A stretch of DNA of 9,336 nucleotides from an uncultured Desulfovibrio sp. (GCA_900550745.1 URTO01000053.1:1-9336), one strand, 5' to 3'. Positions 1 to 7,300 are shown, counted from the first letter of the stretch. Notes: generated from the letters alone by a model not told the origin. Translations and numbers: made by a program.

Positions 1-1363
1 GGGCAACACGGATAGAGATGAGGTTGAGCTGCGAGCTGTACATCGCACGCTGGGAATCAAGCACGGCAAGATAGCTGTCGATGCCCTGATTGTAGCGTTC
101 CCCGGACAGGCGGTACGTCTCGGAAGTCGCATGGACAAGCGACTTCTGCGCATCAAGCTGCCCTGCAAGGGAAACGCGGTCGATCAGCGCGTCGGACACT
201 TCCCGGAACGCGGATTGGATGGCCTTCTCGTAATCCGCCACCGCTATCTTCTTGTCCGCTTCGGAAACACGCAGGTTGGCGATGTTCCGCCCGCCTTCAA
301 AAATCGGCAGGCTGACCTGCGGCAGGAAAGTCCAGATGCCCGTGCCGCTGTCAAAGAGGCGGGACAGCTCGTTTGAAGCCGTACCGATGCCCGCGGTCAA
401 CGCGATGCGGGGGAAGAAGTTCGCCCGCGCCGCGCCGATATTCGCGTTGGCGGCCTTGAGCGCATGCTCGGCTTGGAGAATATCCGGCCGCTGGAGGAGA
501 ACCGTGGAGGGAAGGCCCACCGGGATCTCCGGCCAAACCGGAAGCTCGGAGAGCGCCTTAGCGGGCAGCATGTCCGGGGTCACTTTCGTCCCTACAAGCA
601 GGCCGAGCGCCGTGATGTCCTTAGCCACCTGCCCGCTGTAGCGGGCAATGTCCACCCGCGCCGTATCCACGCTGGTCTGCGCCTGGCGCAAATCCAGCTC
701 GGACGAAACGCCCACGGAGTGGCGCCGCGCGATCATGTCGTATGACGCCTGCTGGCTCTTGAGCGTCTCCGTGGCGATATTCAAACGCTCACGGTCAGCC
801 ACAAGAGTCAGATAAGCCTGCGCCACTTCCGAAATCAGGCTCAGGCGGGCGCTCCGGTACGCCTCCTCGGTGCCGAGGTAGGTTTCCAGAGCGTTGTCCT
901 TGAGGCTTTGGATGCGCCCGAAGAAATCAAGCTCATAGCTGGTCACGCCGACGCTGAGCGAGTGCTGGCGGGAAACCGTCTGTTCGCCCGATGTGGACAA
1001 ATCGGCGGAAACGCCAGCGTTGGAGGACTCGCCGGAGGCGGAAACGCCGGGCATCAGATCCGCGCGCTGTATCTGATACAAGCCGCGGGCACGCTCGATG
1101 TTCAGCGCGGAGACGCGCAGATCCCGGTTGTTGTCCAGAGCAAGCTGGATGAGCCGCTGCAAGTGCTGATCGGTGAAGAACGTCTTCCACCCGATTTCCG
1201 AGGCCAGCTTATCGGTAGGCTGGGCGAGAACCGTGCCCTTGGGCATGAGGTCATCGGGCCAAGCCTCCGCCACCGGAGTCTCCGGGCGGACGTAGTTCGG
1301 GGCCATCGTGCAGCCGGGCAACAGTACCGCCAGCGCGAGCGCCATATACTTTGCTGACATCAT
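1..1363 (-). CDS. OprM/NodT-type outer membrane efflux lipoprotein (C-terminus cut by window edge)
   Basis: This is the outer membrane exit channel of the tripartite RND pump, a TolC-like trimer. About 454 codons are visible, starting MMSAKYMALALAV. The family is about 485 residues, so roughly 30 C-terminal residues lie beyond base 1. A short signal peptide ends in LLPGC, with Cys18 as the predicted lipidation site. Family-typical stretches follow in order: NNRDLRVSALNIERARG, YELDFFGRIQSLKDNALE, LTLVADRERLNIATETLKSQ, SSELDLRQAQTSVDTAR, VGLPSTVLLQRPDILQAEH, ANIGAARANFFPRIALTA and YNQGIDSYLAVLDSQRAMYS. From memory these closely resemble Pseudomonas OprM. The start ATG at 1363-1361 overlaps the pump stop TGA by 4 bases (ATGATG), with GGGAG about 10 bases upstream. 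A second in-frame ATG at 1360-1358 is possible. Transcription depends on the upstream adaptor and pump genes. Confidence 0.95.
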   Translation of the reverse strand, partial: MMSAKYMALALAVLLPGCTMAPNYVRPETPVAEAWPDDLMPKGTVLAQPTDKLASEIGWKTFFTDQHLQRLIQLALDNNRDLRVSALNIERARGLYQIQRADLMPGVSASGESSNAGVSADLSTSGEQTVSRQHSLSVGVTSYELDFFGRIQSLKDNALETYLGTEEAYRSARLSLISEVAQAYLTLVADRERLNIATETLKSQQASYDMIARRHSVGVSSELDLRQAQTSVDTARVDIARYSGQVAKDITALGLLVGTKVTPDMLPAKALSELPVWPEIPVGLPSTVLLQRPDILQAEHALKAANANIGAARANFFPRIALTAGIGTASNELSRLFDSGTGIWTFLPQVSLPIFEGGRNIANLRVSEADKKIAVADYEKAIQSAFREVSDALIDRVSLAGQLDAQKSLVHATSETYRLSGERYNQGIDSYLAVLDSQRAMYSSQLNLISIRVA

Positions 1364-4300
1364 TTGTGGGAATCTCCCGGTATGGTTTCAACGATGTTGG
1401 CCGTGCGGCGGCGCTTCGCCTTCTTCCTCTTCCAACGGAACGAGAACACGGAGGTCACCACGACGAAGAACACCGGGATGTAGAAAATCCCGAGGGCCGT
1501 CGCCGCGAACGTGCCGCCCATGACGCCCGTGCCGATGGCGTTCTGGCCGCCCGCGCCGGCGCCCGTGCTGATGGCAAGGGGCAGGATGCCGAGCAGGAAG
1601 GCCAGCGAAGTCATCAGGATGGGACGCAAGCGCATACGCGCCGCCTCAATGGTCGACTCAATGAGATCGCCTCCCTTATCGTGCAATTCCTTGGCGAATT
1701 CAACGATCAGGATGGCGTTTTTCGCCGACAGGCCGATGGTGGCGAGCAGGCCCACCTGAAAATACACGTCGTTGGAAAGCATCCTCATGTTCGCCGCGCC
1801 GAGCGCGCCGAGCACGCCGAGGGGAACCACGAGGATGACCGCGAACGGCACTGACCAGCTTTCATACAAGGCCGCGAGGCACAGGAACACCACGAGGATG
1901 GACAGGGCGAACAGGGCCGGGGCCTGCGAACCGGAAAGGCGTTCCTGATAGGACAGCCCCGTCCACTCGTAGCCGATGCCCTGCGGGAGCTGCCCGGCGA
2001 GCTTTTCCATTTCCAGCATGGCCGTACCGGAACTCACGCCCGGAGCGGGCTGCCCAAGGATTTCCACGGACGGCACGCCGTTGTAGCGTTCCAGACGCGC
2101 GGGGGCATACTCCCAGTGCGCGGAAGCGAACGAGGAGAAGGGAACCATTTCGCCCTTGGTGTTGCGGAAGAACCATTTTTCCATGTCTTCCGGCACCATG
2201 CGGAACGGCGCGTCGCCCTGCACATACACCTTTTTGACGCGGCCCTTGTCAAGGAAGTCGTCCGCGTAGGAGCTGCCCCAGACGGTGGACAGCGCCGAGT
2301 TGATGTCGGAGAGGTTCAGGCTGAGCGCGCCCGCCTTTTCGCGGTCGATGTCGATGCGCAGCTGCGGCTGGTCTTCCTGACCGTTGGGGCGCACGGCCAC
2401 AAGGTTCTTGTTTTGGGCGGCCATGCCGAGAAGCTGGTTCCGGGCCTGGATGAGCGCCTCATGCCCAAGGCCCGACTTGTCCTGCAACTGGAAGTCGAAG
2501 CCGGTGGCGTTGCCGAGTTCCATGATGGCGGGCGGCGCGAAGGCGAACACCTGCGCATTGCGGATCTTCGAGAACGCAGCCATGGCGCGCTTGGAGACGG
2601 CATCCACCTTGAGGGACGGATCCTGACGTTCGCTCCAGTCCCTGAGGCGCACGAAGGCCATAGCCATATTCTGGCCGTTGCCCGCAAAGCTGAACCCGAG
2701 CACGCCCATCATGCTCTCCACGGCGTCCTTTTCGTTTTCAAGCAGGTATTTTTCAACCTGCTCCAGCACCTTGGTGGTTTCTTCCTGCGTGGAGCCGGTG
2801 GGAAGCTGTATCTGGGCGAACAGCATCCCCTGATCCTCGTCAGGCAGGAAGCCCGTGGGCAGGGCCTTGAACATGAAGATCAGGCCGCCGATGAGCACCA
2901 AATAGATGATCATGAAGCGGGCCGCGCGCCGGATGACATAGGACACGCCGGACTGGTAGCGCATCGTCGCGCTGTCGAACCAACGGTTGAACCAGCCGAA
3001 AAAGCCGTGCTGCGAATGTACGTGATCCCCGCCGATGGGCTTCAGCATCGTGGCGCAGAGGGCCGGGGTCAGCACGATGGCGACCACCACCGACAGCACC
3101 ATGGCCGAAACGATGGTAACGGAGAACTGCCGATAGATGACGCCCACCGAGCCGCCGAAGAAGGCCATGGGCACGAACACGGCGGAAAGCACCATGGCGA
3201 TGCCGACCAGCGCGCCGGTGATCTGATCCATGGATTTGCGGGCGGCTTCCTTGGGCGGGAGCTTCTCCTCGCTCATCACGCGCTCCACGTTTTCGACGAC
3301 GACGATGGCGTCGTCCACAAGGAGGCCGATGGCGAGCACCACCGCGAACATGGTCAGCGTGTTGATGGAATAGCCGAACGCCGCCAGAACGCCGAACGTG
3401 CCGAGGAGCACGACGGGCACGGCGATGGTCGGGATGAGGGTGGCGCGGAAGTTCTGGAGGAACAGGTACATGACCAGAAACACCAGAAGCACGGCTTCAC
3501 CGAGGGTCTTCACCACTTCATGGATGGAGATTTCCACCACGGGCGTGGTGTCGAACGGATACACGGTCTTCAACCCCTGCGGGAAGAAGCTCTCGGCCCC
3601 TTTCAGGTACTCGTCGATGCTGGACGCGGTTTCCAGCGCGTTGGCGCCGGTGGCGAGCTTCACCGCGATGCCGGTGGAGGACTTGCCGTTGAAGCGGCTG
3701 AGCGTGGAATAGCTTTCACTGCCCAGCTCCACACGGGCCACGTCCTTCACCCGGATGAGCGAGCCGTCCGTGTTGGTGCGCAGGATGATATTGCCGAACT
3801 GTTCCGGCGTCTGGAGGCGTTCCTGCACCGAAATGGCGAGGTTCATCTGCTGCCCCGGAACGGAAGGCGTGCCGCCGAGCTGCCCCGCGGAAATCTGCGC
3901 GTTTTGGGCGCTGATCGCGTTGAGCACGTCGCTCGGCATCAGGCTGTAGCTCTGGAGCTTGTAGGGATCGAGCCAGATGCGCATGCTGTACTGGCTGCCG
4001 AAGACCGACACTTCGCCGACGCCGGGAAGGCGGCTTATCGGATCCTTGAGGTTGGTCACCACGTAGTCCGCGATGTCGGCGTTGTCCATACTGTTGTCTT
4101 CGGACACAAAGGCGTACACCTTGAGGAAGTTCGCGGCGCGCTTGCGGACGGAGATGCCCTGACGCTGCACTTCCTGCGGGAGCAGGGGGGTAGCAAGCTG
4201 GAGCTTGTTCTGCACCTGCACCTGCGCGATGTCCGGGTCGGCGTCCGCGCTGAAGGTCAGCGTGATCTGCGCCTGCCCCGAAGAGTCGCTTGTCGAGGAC

Positions 4301-4533
4301 ATATACAGCAGGTGGTCAATGCCGTTCATGTTCTGCTCGATAACCTGCGTGACGGTGTCCTGCACGGTCTGGGCGGACGCGCCGGGATACTGCGCCTCAA
4401 TGCTCACGGTCGGCGGCGCAATGGACGGGTACTGCGAAATCGGCAGGTTGAGGATGGATATCCCGCCCGCCAGCATAATGATAATGGCGATCACCCATGC
4501 GAAGACGGGACGATCGATAAAGAAACGTGCCAT
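1360..4533 (-). CDS. acrB: AcrB/MexB-type RND multidrug efflux pump, inner membrane (HAE-1 family)
   Basis: This 1057-residue proton/drug antiporter is the motor of the efflux complex and matches the usual length of about 1045 residues. It begins MARFFIDRPVFAWVIAIIIM, the characteristic first membrane helix. The two halves each have a large periplasmic loop (roughly 30-335 and 560-870) followed by a membrane bundle (about 340-500 and 870-1030). The proton relay is intact: Asp407 and Asp408 in GLLVDDAIVVVENVERVM, Lys938 in GLSAKNAILIVEF, and Arg968 and Thr975 in RMRLRPILMTS. Distal pocket aromatics Phe136, Phe178, Phe614, Phe616 and Phe627 are kept, but the position of AcrB Phe610 is Met609. 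The C-terminus has a basic tail, RWKRKKAKRRR. AGGGGG lies 7 bases before the ATG and overlaps the adaptor stop region. The symbol denotes the closest well-known family member. Substrates cannot be read from sequence. Confidence 0.97.
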   Translation of the reverse strand: MARFFIDRPVFAWVIAIIIMLAGGISILNLPISQYPSIAPPTVSIEAQYPGASAQTVQDTVTQVIEQNMNGIDHLLYMSSTSDSSGQAQITLTFSADADPDIAQVQVQNKLQLATPLLPQEVQRQGISVRKRAANFLKVYAFVSEDNSMDNADIADYVVTNLKDPISRLPGVGEVSVFGSQYSMRIWLDPYKLQSYSLMPSDVLNAISAQNAQISAGQLGGTPSVPGQQMNLAISVQERLQTPEQFGNIILRTNTDGSLIRVKDVARVELGSESYSTLSRFNGKSSTGIAVKLATGANALETASSIDEYLKGAESFFPQGLKTVYPFDTTPVVEISIHEVVKTLGEAVLLVFLVMYLFLQNFRATLIPTIAVPVVLLGTFGVLAAFGYSINTLTMFAVVLAIGLLVDDAIVVVENVERVMSEEKLPPKEAARKSMDQITGALVGIAMVLSAVFVPMAFFGGSVGVIYRQFSVTIVSAMVLSVVVAIVLTPALCATMLKPIGGDHVHSQHGFFGWFNRWFDSATMRYQSGVSYVIRRAARFMIIYLVLIGGLIFMFKALPTGFLPDEDQGMLFAQIQLPTGSTQEETTKVLEQVEKYLLENEKDAVESMMGVLGFSFAGNGQNMAMAFVRLRDWSERQDPSLKVDAVSKRAMAAFSKIRNAQVFAFAPPAIMELGNATGFDFQLQDKSGLGHEALIQARNQLLGMAAQNKNLVAVRPNGQEDQPQLRIDIDREKAGALSLNLSDINSALSTVWGSSYADDFLDKGRVKKVYVQGDAPFRMVPEDMEKWFFRNTKGEMVPFSSFASAHWEYAPARLERYNGVPSVEILGQPAPGVSSGTAMLEMEKLAGQLPQGIGYEWTGLSYQERLSGSQAPALFALSILVVFLCLAALYESWSVPFAVILVVPLGVLGALGAANMRMLSNDVYFQVGLLATIGLSAKNAILIVEFAKELHDKGGDLIESTIEAARMRLRPILMTSLAFLLGILPLAISTGAGAGGQNAIGTGVMGGTFAATALGIFYIPVFFVVVTSVFSFRWKRKKAKRRRTANIVETIPGDSHK

Positions 4534-4544
4534 GAAAAAGCCCC

Positions 4545-5741
4545 CTACCGCTTCTCGGAAGCAGGCGCGTCCTGCTTGGCCGGGGTGGGTTCGGCAATGC
4601 GGACGAGCGCGCCGGGACGGATTTTCTGGAGGCCCTCGACGATGACCTTGTCACCGGCCTTGAGCCCGTCGAGCACGACCCAGTTGGTGCCCTGCGTGCG
4701 GCCCACCTTGAGCGGACGGATTTCTACCTTGTTTTCGGCGTTGACCACATACGTGGTGGGGTTGCCCTTGGCGTCGCGCAACAGGGCGCGCTGGGGCAGC
4801 AAAATGGCCTGATCGTCCACGCCTTCGTTCAGGATGGCGCGCACGTACATGCCCGGAAGCAGTTCCTGCTTGGGGTTCGGGAAGATGGCCCGCAAGGTCA
4901 CCATGCCGGTGCTCTCGTCCACGCTCACGTCCGCGAACTGGAGCGTGCCGGTAAGCCCGTACTCGCTGCCGTCTTCAAGCAGCAGGCGCACCGCCGCGTG
5001 ATCCTGATCGGCGCGCTGGAGCCTGCCTTCCTCAAGGGAACGCTTGAGGCGCAGGACTTCCGTGCTGGACTGGGTCACGTCCACATAGACGGGATCAAGC
5101 TGCTGCACGGTGGTCAGGGGGCTGGCCTGGTTTTCCGTCACCAGCGCGCCCGGCGTCACCAGGGAGCGCCCGCTCCGCCCGGAAATGGGGGAGGTGACCT
5201 TGGTATAGGCCAGACGGATGCGCGCGTTTTCCACGGCGGCCTTATTGACGCCCACGTCGGCGAGCGCCTGCTTGTAGGCAGCCTCGGCGTCTTCAAATTC
5301 CTGCTTGCTGACCGCGCTGATGTTCACCAAGTCCTTAAAGCGCTTCATCTTCAGGCGCGCGGGGGCCACATTGGCCTCGGCACGGGCGAGGTTGGCCTTC
5401 GCGCTGTCGAGATCGGCCTGATAGGTGGCGGGATCAATCTGGTAAAGGACATCCCCGGCCTTGACGTCCGCGCCTTCCACAAAGAAACGCTTCTGGATGA
5501 TGCCGCTCACCTGCGGACGCACTTCAGCGATCTGGAAACCCGACGTGCGGCCGGCAAGTTCCGTCGTGTACAGCACCTTCTGCGGGGTCACGATCTCCAC
5601 GGCCACTTCCACGGCGGGAGCCGCCTGGGACTGGGCCCCCGTCTTTTCGTCCTTGCAGCCCATGAGGGACAAGCAGCCAAGAAGCCCGGCCAACAAAGTC
5701 ACACCGAATCGGAAGAGCCGCCGTTCATGCTTCACCAACAT
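4545..5741 (-). CDS. acrA: AcrA/MexA-type periplasmic adaptor (membrane fusion) lipoprotein
   Basis: This 398-residue adaptor bridges the RND pump and the outer membrane channel. It is nearly the length of E. coli AcrA (397). The N-terminus has basic residues (KHERRLFR), a hydrophobic stretch and the lipobox LMGC, so Cys29 should be lipidated and anchor the protein to a membrane. Next come the lipoyl/barrel-sandwich first half (ELAGRTSGFQIAEVRPQVSG, about 61-80, and YQIDPATYQADLDSAKANLA, about 100-119), an alpha-hairpin (about 108-175) and the second lipoyl half (RIRLAYTKVTSPISGRSGRS, about 174-193). The beta-barrel follows (LDPVYVDVTQSS, about 215-226; LRAIFPNPKQELLPGMYVRA, about 283-302), then a membrane-proximal domain with GLKAGDKVIVEGLQKIRPG (about 359-377). 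GAGG lies 4 bases upstream of the ATG. It is the first gene of the efflux operon, 11 bases before the pump gene. The symbol is by family resemblance. Confidence 0.97.
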   Translation of the reverse strand: MLVKHERRLFRFGVTLLAGLLGCLSLMGCKDEKTGAQSQAAPAVEVAVEIVTPQKVLYTTELAGRTSGFQIAEVRPQVSGIIQKRFFVEGADVKAGDVLYQIDPATYQADLDSAKANLARAEANVAPARLKMKRFKDLVNISAVSKQEFEDAEAAYKQALADVGVNKAAVENARIRLAYTKVTSPISGRSGRSLVTPGALVTENQASPLTTVQQLDPVYVDVTQSSTEVLRLKRSLEEGRLQRADQDHAAVRLLLEDGSEYGLTGTLQFADVSVDESTGMVTLRAIFPNPKQELLPGMYVRAILNEGVDDQAILLPQRALLRDAKGNPTTYVVNAENKVEIRPLKVGRTQGTNWVVLDGLKAGDKVIVEGLQKIRPGALVRIAEPTPAKQDAPASEKR

Positions 5742-5760
5742 ATAACCTCACTCTCAGGTT
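5742..5760 (-). promoter_or_regulatory. Possible SD-sequestering hairpin at the adaptor start
   Basis: In the adaptor mRNA, AACCT (5760-5756) can pair with AGGTT (5748-5744) across a 7-base loop. The right arm contains most of the GAGG ribosome binding site just before the ATG at 5741. The stem is only 5 bp, so it would be weak. A role in translation is inference. Confidence 0.3.
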
Positions 5761-5798
5761 GTCGGCGCGGTTCAATCATCACGCGCCCATAGAAAATA

Positions 5799-5828
5799 CA
5801 AGCGACTTGCGTTCTCGCAGGTTGCTTG
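5799..5828. repeat. 13-bp imperfect inverted repeat in the efflux/TetR divergent spacer
   Basis: The arms CAAGCGACTTGCG (5799-5811) and CGCAGGTTGCTTG (5816-5828) are reverse complements at 11 of 13 positions and are separated by TTCT. On plus-strand RNA both mismatches become G-U wobbles, so the stem would be continuous. No T-run follows, which argues against a terminator. It lies between the proposed adaptor promoter and the adaptor start, so it could be a second protein-binding site or a leader hairpin of the efflux mRNA. Confidence 0.5.
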
Positions 5829-5847
5829 CATAGTTTGACAAAAACAA

Positions 5848-5876
5848 ATTGAATAGAGTAAGCTCTATCCGTTCAA
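5848..5876 (-). promoter_or_regulatory. Candidate sigma-70 promoter of the efflux operon
   Basis: Read on the minus strand, TTGAAC (5876-5871, 4 of 6 consensus) is followed after exactly 17 bases by TTCAAT (5853-5848, 4 of 6). Transcription would start near 5841, giving a leader of about 100 bases before the adaptor ATG. It coincides with the candidate operator. Both hexamers are imperfect and the start is not proven. Confidence 0.4.
5849..5876. promoter_or_regulatory. Candidate operator for the TetR-family regulator
   Basis: There is a perfect 6-bp inverted repeat, ATAGAG (5853-5858) and CTCTAT (5863-5868), with spacer TAAG. It is bracketed by a second one, TTGAA (5849-5853) and TTCAA (5872-5876), whose centre is offset by 2 bases. 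The site lies between the divergent genes, on the proposed adaptor promoter and just upstream of the regulator -10. That is where TetR-type efflux repressors such as AcrR and TtgR bind. The assignment is inferred from symmetry and position. Confidence 0.5.
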
Positions 5877-5877
5877 G

Positions 5878-5886
5878 TGCTATACT
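5878..5886 (+). promoter_or_regulatory. Candidate extended -10 promoter of the TetR gene
   Basis: TGCTATACT matches an extended -10 (TGN followed by 5 of 6 of TATAAT). No good -35 lies 17 bases upstream. A TTGACA at 5835-5840 is too far away for this -10. The predicted start near 5893 leaves a leader of about 16 bases before the ATG at 5909, which helps choose that start. Confidence 0.45.
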
Positions 5887-5908
5887 TCCCGAAAGGATGA
5901 CTGTCAAG

Positions 5909-6598
5909 ATGGAAAAACACACGGCCCGCAAGTATTCCTCGCCCATCCGAGAGCGCCAGGCAAACCAGACCCGCACCAACATCCTCGACGCCACGCAGCG
6001 CCTTTTCCTTGAGCGCGGGTACGCCAAAACAACGGTGGAAGCCATCGCTCAAGAAGCGGGTGTCGCCAAGCAGACTGTCTATGCCGTCTTCCGCTCCAAA
6101 AACGGCATCGTGGCCGAATTGCTGGACCGGGCCGTCTTCACGGAGCGGGTGTTTGAGCTGCACGATCGCTCACTTGAAACGGCGAACATCCACGAAGCGC
6201 TGAAGCTCACGGCGCAGCTTGTCCTTCAGGTGCACGAATCCCAAAGCCCCGTCTTCGACCTGCTGCGCGGCGCGGGGATGCTCGATCCGCAATTGGCCCG
6301 CGTCCAGAATGATCTCCGATGCGTCAACAGGGACAGGCAGGAAACCCATGTGCGGTTCCTGCTCCGCGGGCGGCGGCTCAAGGAAGGCATTGATATGGGG
6401 ATGGCGCTGGATGTCTTCTGGTGCCTCACCAGCCGCGACATCTACCGTATGCTGGTGCAGGAGCGCGGGTGGGACGGCGAGACGTACGCCAACTGGCTGT
6501 ACGAAATGCTCGCCAACTCGCTTCTCCATGTGAGCGAGGAGCACCCGGACGGGGAACAGGAAGCACGGACGGAAGCCTGTCCACCCGTGCAGCGGTAG
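5909..6598 (+). CDS. TetR/AcrR-family transcriptional regulator, likely repressor of the efflux operon
   Basis: This predicted cytoplasmic dimeric repressor has 229 residues from the ATG at 5909. The N-terminal DNA-binding domain (about residues 19-70) contains NQTRTNILDATQRLFLERGY, then the helix-turn-helix region TTVEAIAQEAGVAKQTVYAV and FRSKNGIVAELL. The rest is a helical ligand/dimer domain ending in a DIYRMLVQERGWDGETYANW block (about 177-196), seen in many TetR C-terminal domains. The frame stays open back to a TTG at 5849 and an ATG at 5897. I prefer 5909 because AAAGGA at 5892-5897 can act as its ribosome site, although the 11-base gap is long. The other starts would leave almost no leader or lie inside the operator. 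The divergent orientation to the adaptor gene suggests local repression. The inducer is unknown. Confidence 0.92.
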   Translation: MEKHTARKYSSPIRERQANQTRTNILDATQRLFLERGYAKTTVEAIAQEAGVAKQTVYAVFRSKNGIVAELLDRAVFTERVFELHDRSLETANIHEALKLTAQLVLQVHESQSPVFDLLRGAGMLDPQLARVQNDLRCVNRDRQETHVRFLLRGRRLKEGIDMGMALDVFWCLTSRDIYRMLVQERGWDGETYANWLYEMLANSLLHVSEEHPDGEQEARTEACPPVQR

Positions 6599-6654
6599 GA
6601 AAGCGGGCGCATATTTGTTTGGGAACCTTCAAGCAGTGAAACGCCCCTCGCTGT

Positions 6655-6735
6655 GGCTGAGGCTTTTTCCTTGACGCCGCTGCGGAACGGGTCGCTGGAA
6701 ACGGTTCCGCGCCGCTGCCCGAAAAAGGCTCAGCC
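6655..6735. repeat. Nested inverted repeat between convergent genes
   Basis: GGCTGAGGCTTTTTC (6655-6669) and GAAAAAGGCTCAGCC (6721-6735) are reverse complements at 14 of 15 positions. Between them, GCGGAAC (6682-6688) and GTTCCGC (6704-6710) form a perfect 7-bp inner inverted repeat. The right outer arm also belongs to the terminator at 6722-6741. It looks like a duplicated and inverted terminator half. A weak GC-rich stem followed by CTTTTTCC at 6663-6670 may help end the TetR transcript. Confidence 0.5.
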
Positions 6736-6741
6736 CTTTTT
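6722..6741. terminator. Bidirectional intrinsic terminator shared by the TetR and DUF1992 genes
   Basis: AAAAAGGC and GCCCTTTTT on the plus strand pair as an 8-bp stem with one bulged base and a 3-base loop. T-runs end both strands, so it can act in both directions. The loop TCA is the reverse complement of the TGA stop of the minus-strand gene, so that stop codon sits in the loop tip. Much of the stem is A-U, so the strength is uncertain. Confidence 0.6.
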
Positions 6742-7110
6742 GTTCACGGTAATCCGGCTGACCACCCGCCCATAGTACGGGCTGCCGTCGCTGAGAACGG
6801 GCGCATTGGGATGGCGGGCCTTAATGCGGGCGATGACCACTTCGAGCTTTTTCATCTGCCGGATCTTTTCCTGTTCGTCCCCGCACTTCTCCAGTGCGTC
6901 GACGATGGACTGGGCCTCTTTCCGGTCAAGAACCTCTTCAGGGACATAGCCCGCATTCTTCAAGAGCTTGTAGGCCATGCGGAGGTCTTCGGGGATATGC
7001 GAATCGTCTTCCAGCTCCAGCGGCTTGCCCGCTCCGGGAAGGGAATCAAAGTCCCCCCGCTCGCAGGCTTCCCGAATGCGCTGCTCCGCGATAATGCTTA
7101 TGGCGTCCAT
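6730..7110 (-). CDS. DUF1992 / DnaJ homologue subfamily C member 28 conserved-domain protein
   Basis: This is a small predicted cytoplasmic protein of 126 residues. It begins MDAISIIAEQRIREACERGD and continues FDSLPGAGKPLELEDDSHIP, EDLRMAYKLLKNAGYVPEEV and LDRKEAQSIVDALEKCGDEQ. The pattern of EQRIREA, GxFDxLPGxGKPL and PEDLRMAYKLLKNAGYVPEEV is diagnostic of the DUF1992 (DnaJC28 conserved domain) family. The family is widespread and its biochemical role is not settled. There is no J-domain HPD motif, so it is not itself a DnaJ co-chaperone. The frame is open to 7170, but I choose the ATG at 7110 because AGGGGG lies 5 bases before it and family similarity starts there. It stands alone, convergent with the TetR gene and divergent from the synthase gene. 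Confidence 0.9.
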   Translation of the reverse strand: MDAISIIAEQRIREACERGDFDSLPGAGKPLELEDDSHIPEDLRMAYKLLKNAGYVPEEVLDRKEAQSIVDALEKCGDEQEKIRQMKKLEVVIARIKARHPNAPVLSDGSPYYGRVVSRITVNKKG

Positions 7111-7300
7111 CGTAACCCCCTGAAAGTCCGTCTTTTCAGATAACGTATCCCTCGCGGGCCCCGTCCGCAAGGGGTTGGCTTCCCCGGAGGGGATACTCTG
7201 CGGATCGGTTCCGGCATCAGGGCGGAATTGTACTCTTTCTCCTTTATTCCGGCCCGATTTTATGCAAGAAAATTCCCTTTCGGTTCACATAAAAATGCGC

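Noticed and set aside
131..1357. Several plus-strand open frames of 80-150 codons over the outer membrane channel gene
   Set aside because: The minus strand encodes a continuous OprM-like protein with a lipobox and family motifs across this whole span. The plus frames show no domains.
2116..4812. Very long plus-strand open frame (898 codons) opposite the RND pump and adaptor genes
   Set aside because: Its translation is rich in His, Gly, Glu, Arg and Ala with no recognisable domain. It is the mirror of strongly biased GC-rich codons in two well-identified minus-strand genes.
5835..5840. Perfect TTGACA as the -35 of the TetR gene
   Set aside because: At 17-18 bases downstream there is only GTAAGC/TAAGCT, a poor -10. 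The good TATACT is 40 bases away. It could still belong to a weak alternative promoter.
5849..5908. Upstream extension of the TetR gene to a TTG at 5849 or an ATG at 5897
   Set aside because: The TTG lies within the candidate operator, and the ATG at 5897 would have a leader of only about 4 bases and no ribosome site. Family similarity starts after 5909.
6682..6710. GCGGAAC/GTTCCGC hairpin as a separate terminator
   Set aside because: It has a 15-base loop and no T-run follows directly on either strand. I keep it only as part of the nested repeat.
7111..7170. Upstream extension of the DUF1992 protein by 20 residues to 7170
   Set aside because: The extra residues do not resemble the family, and the AGGGGG site fits the ATG at 7110.
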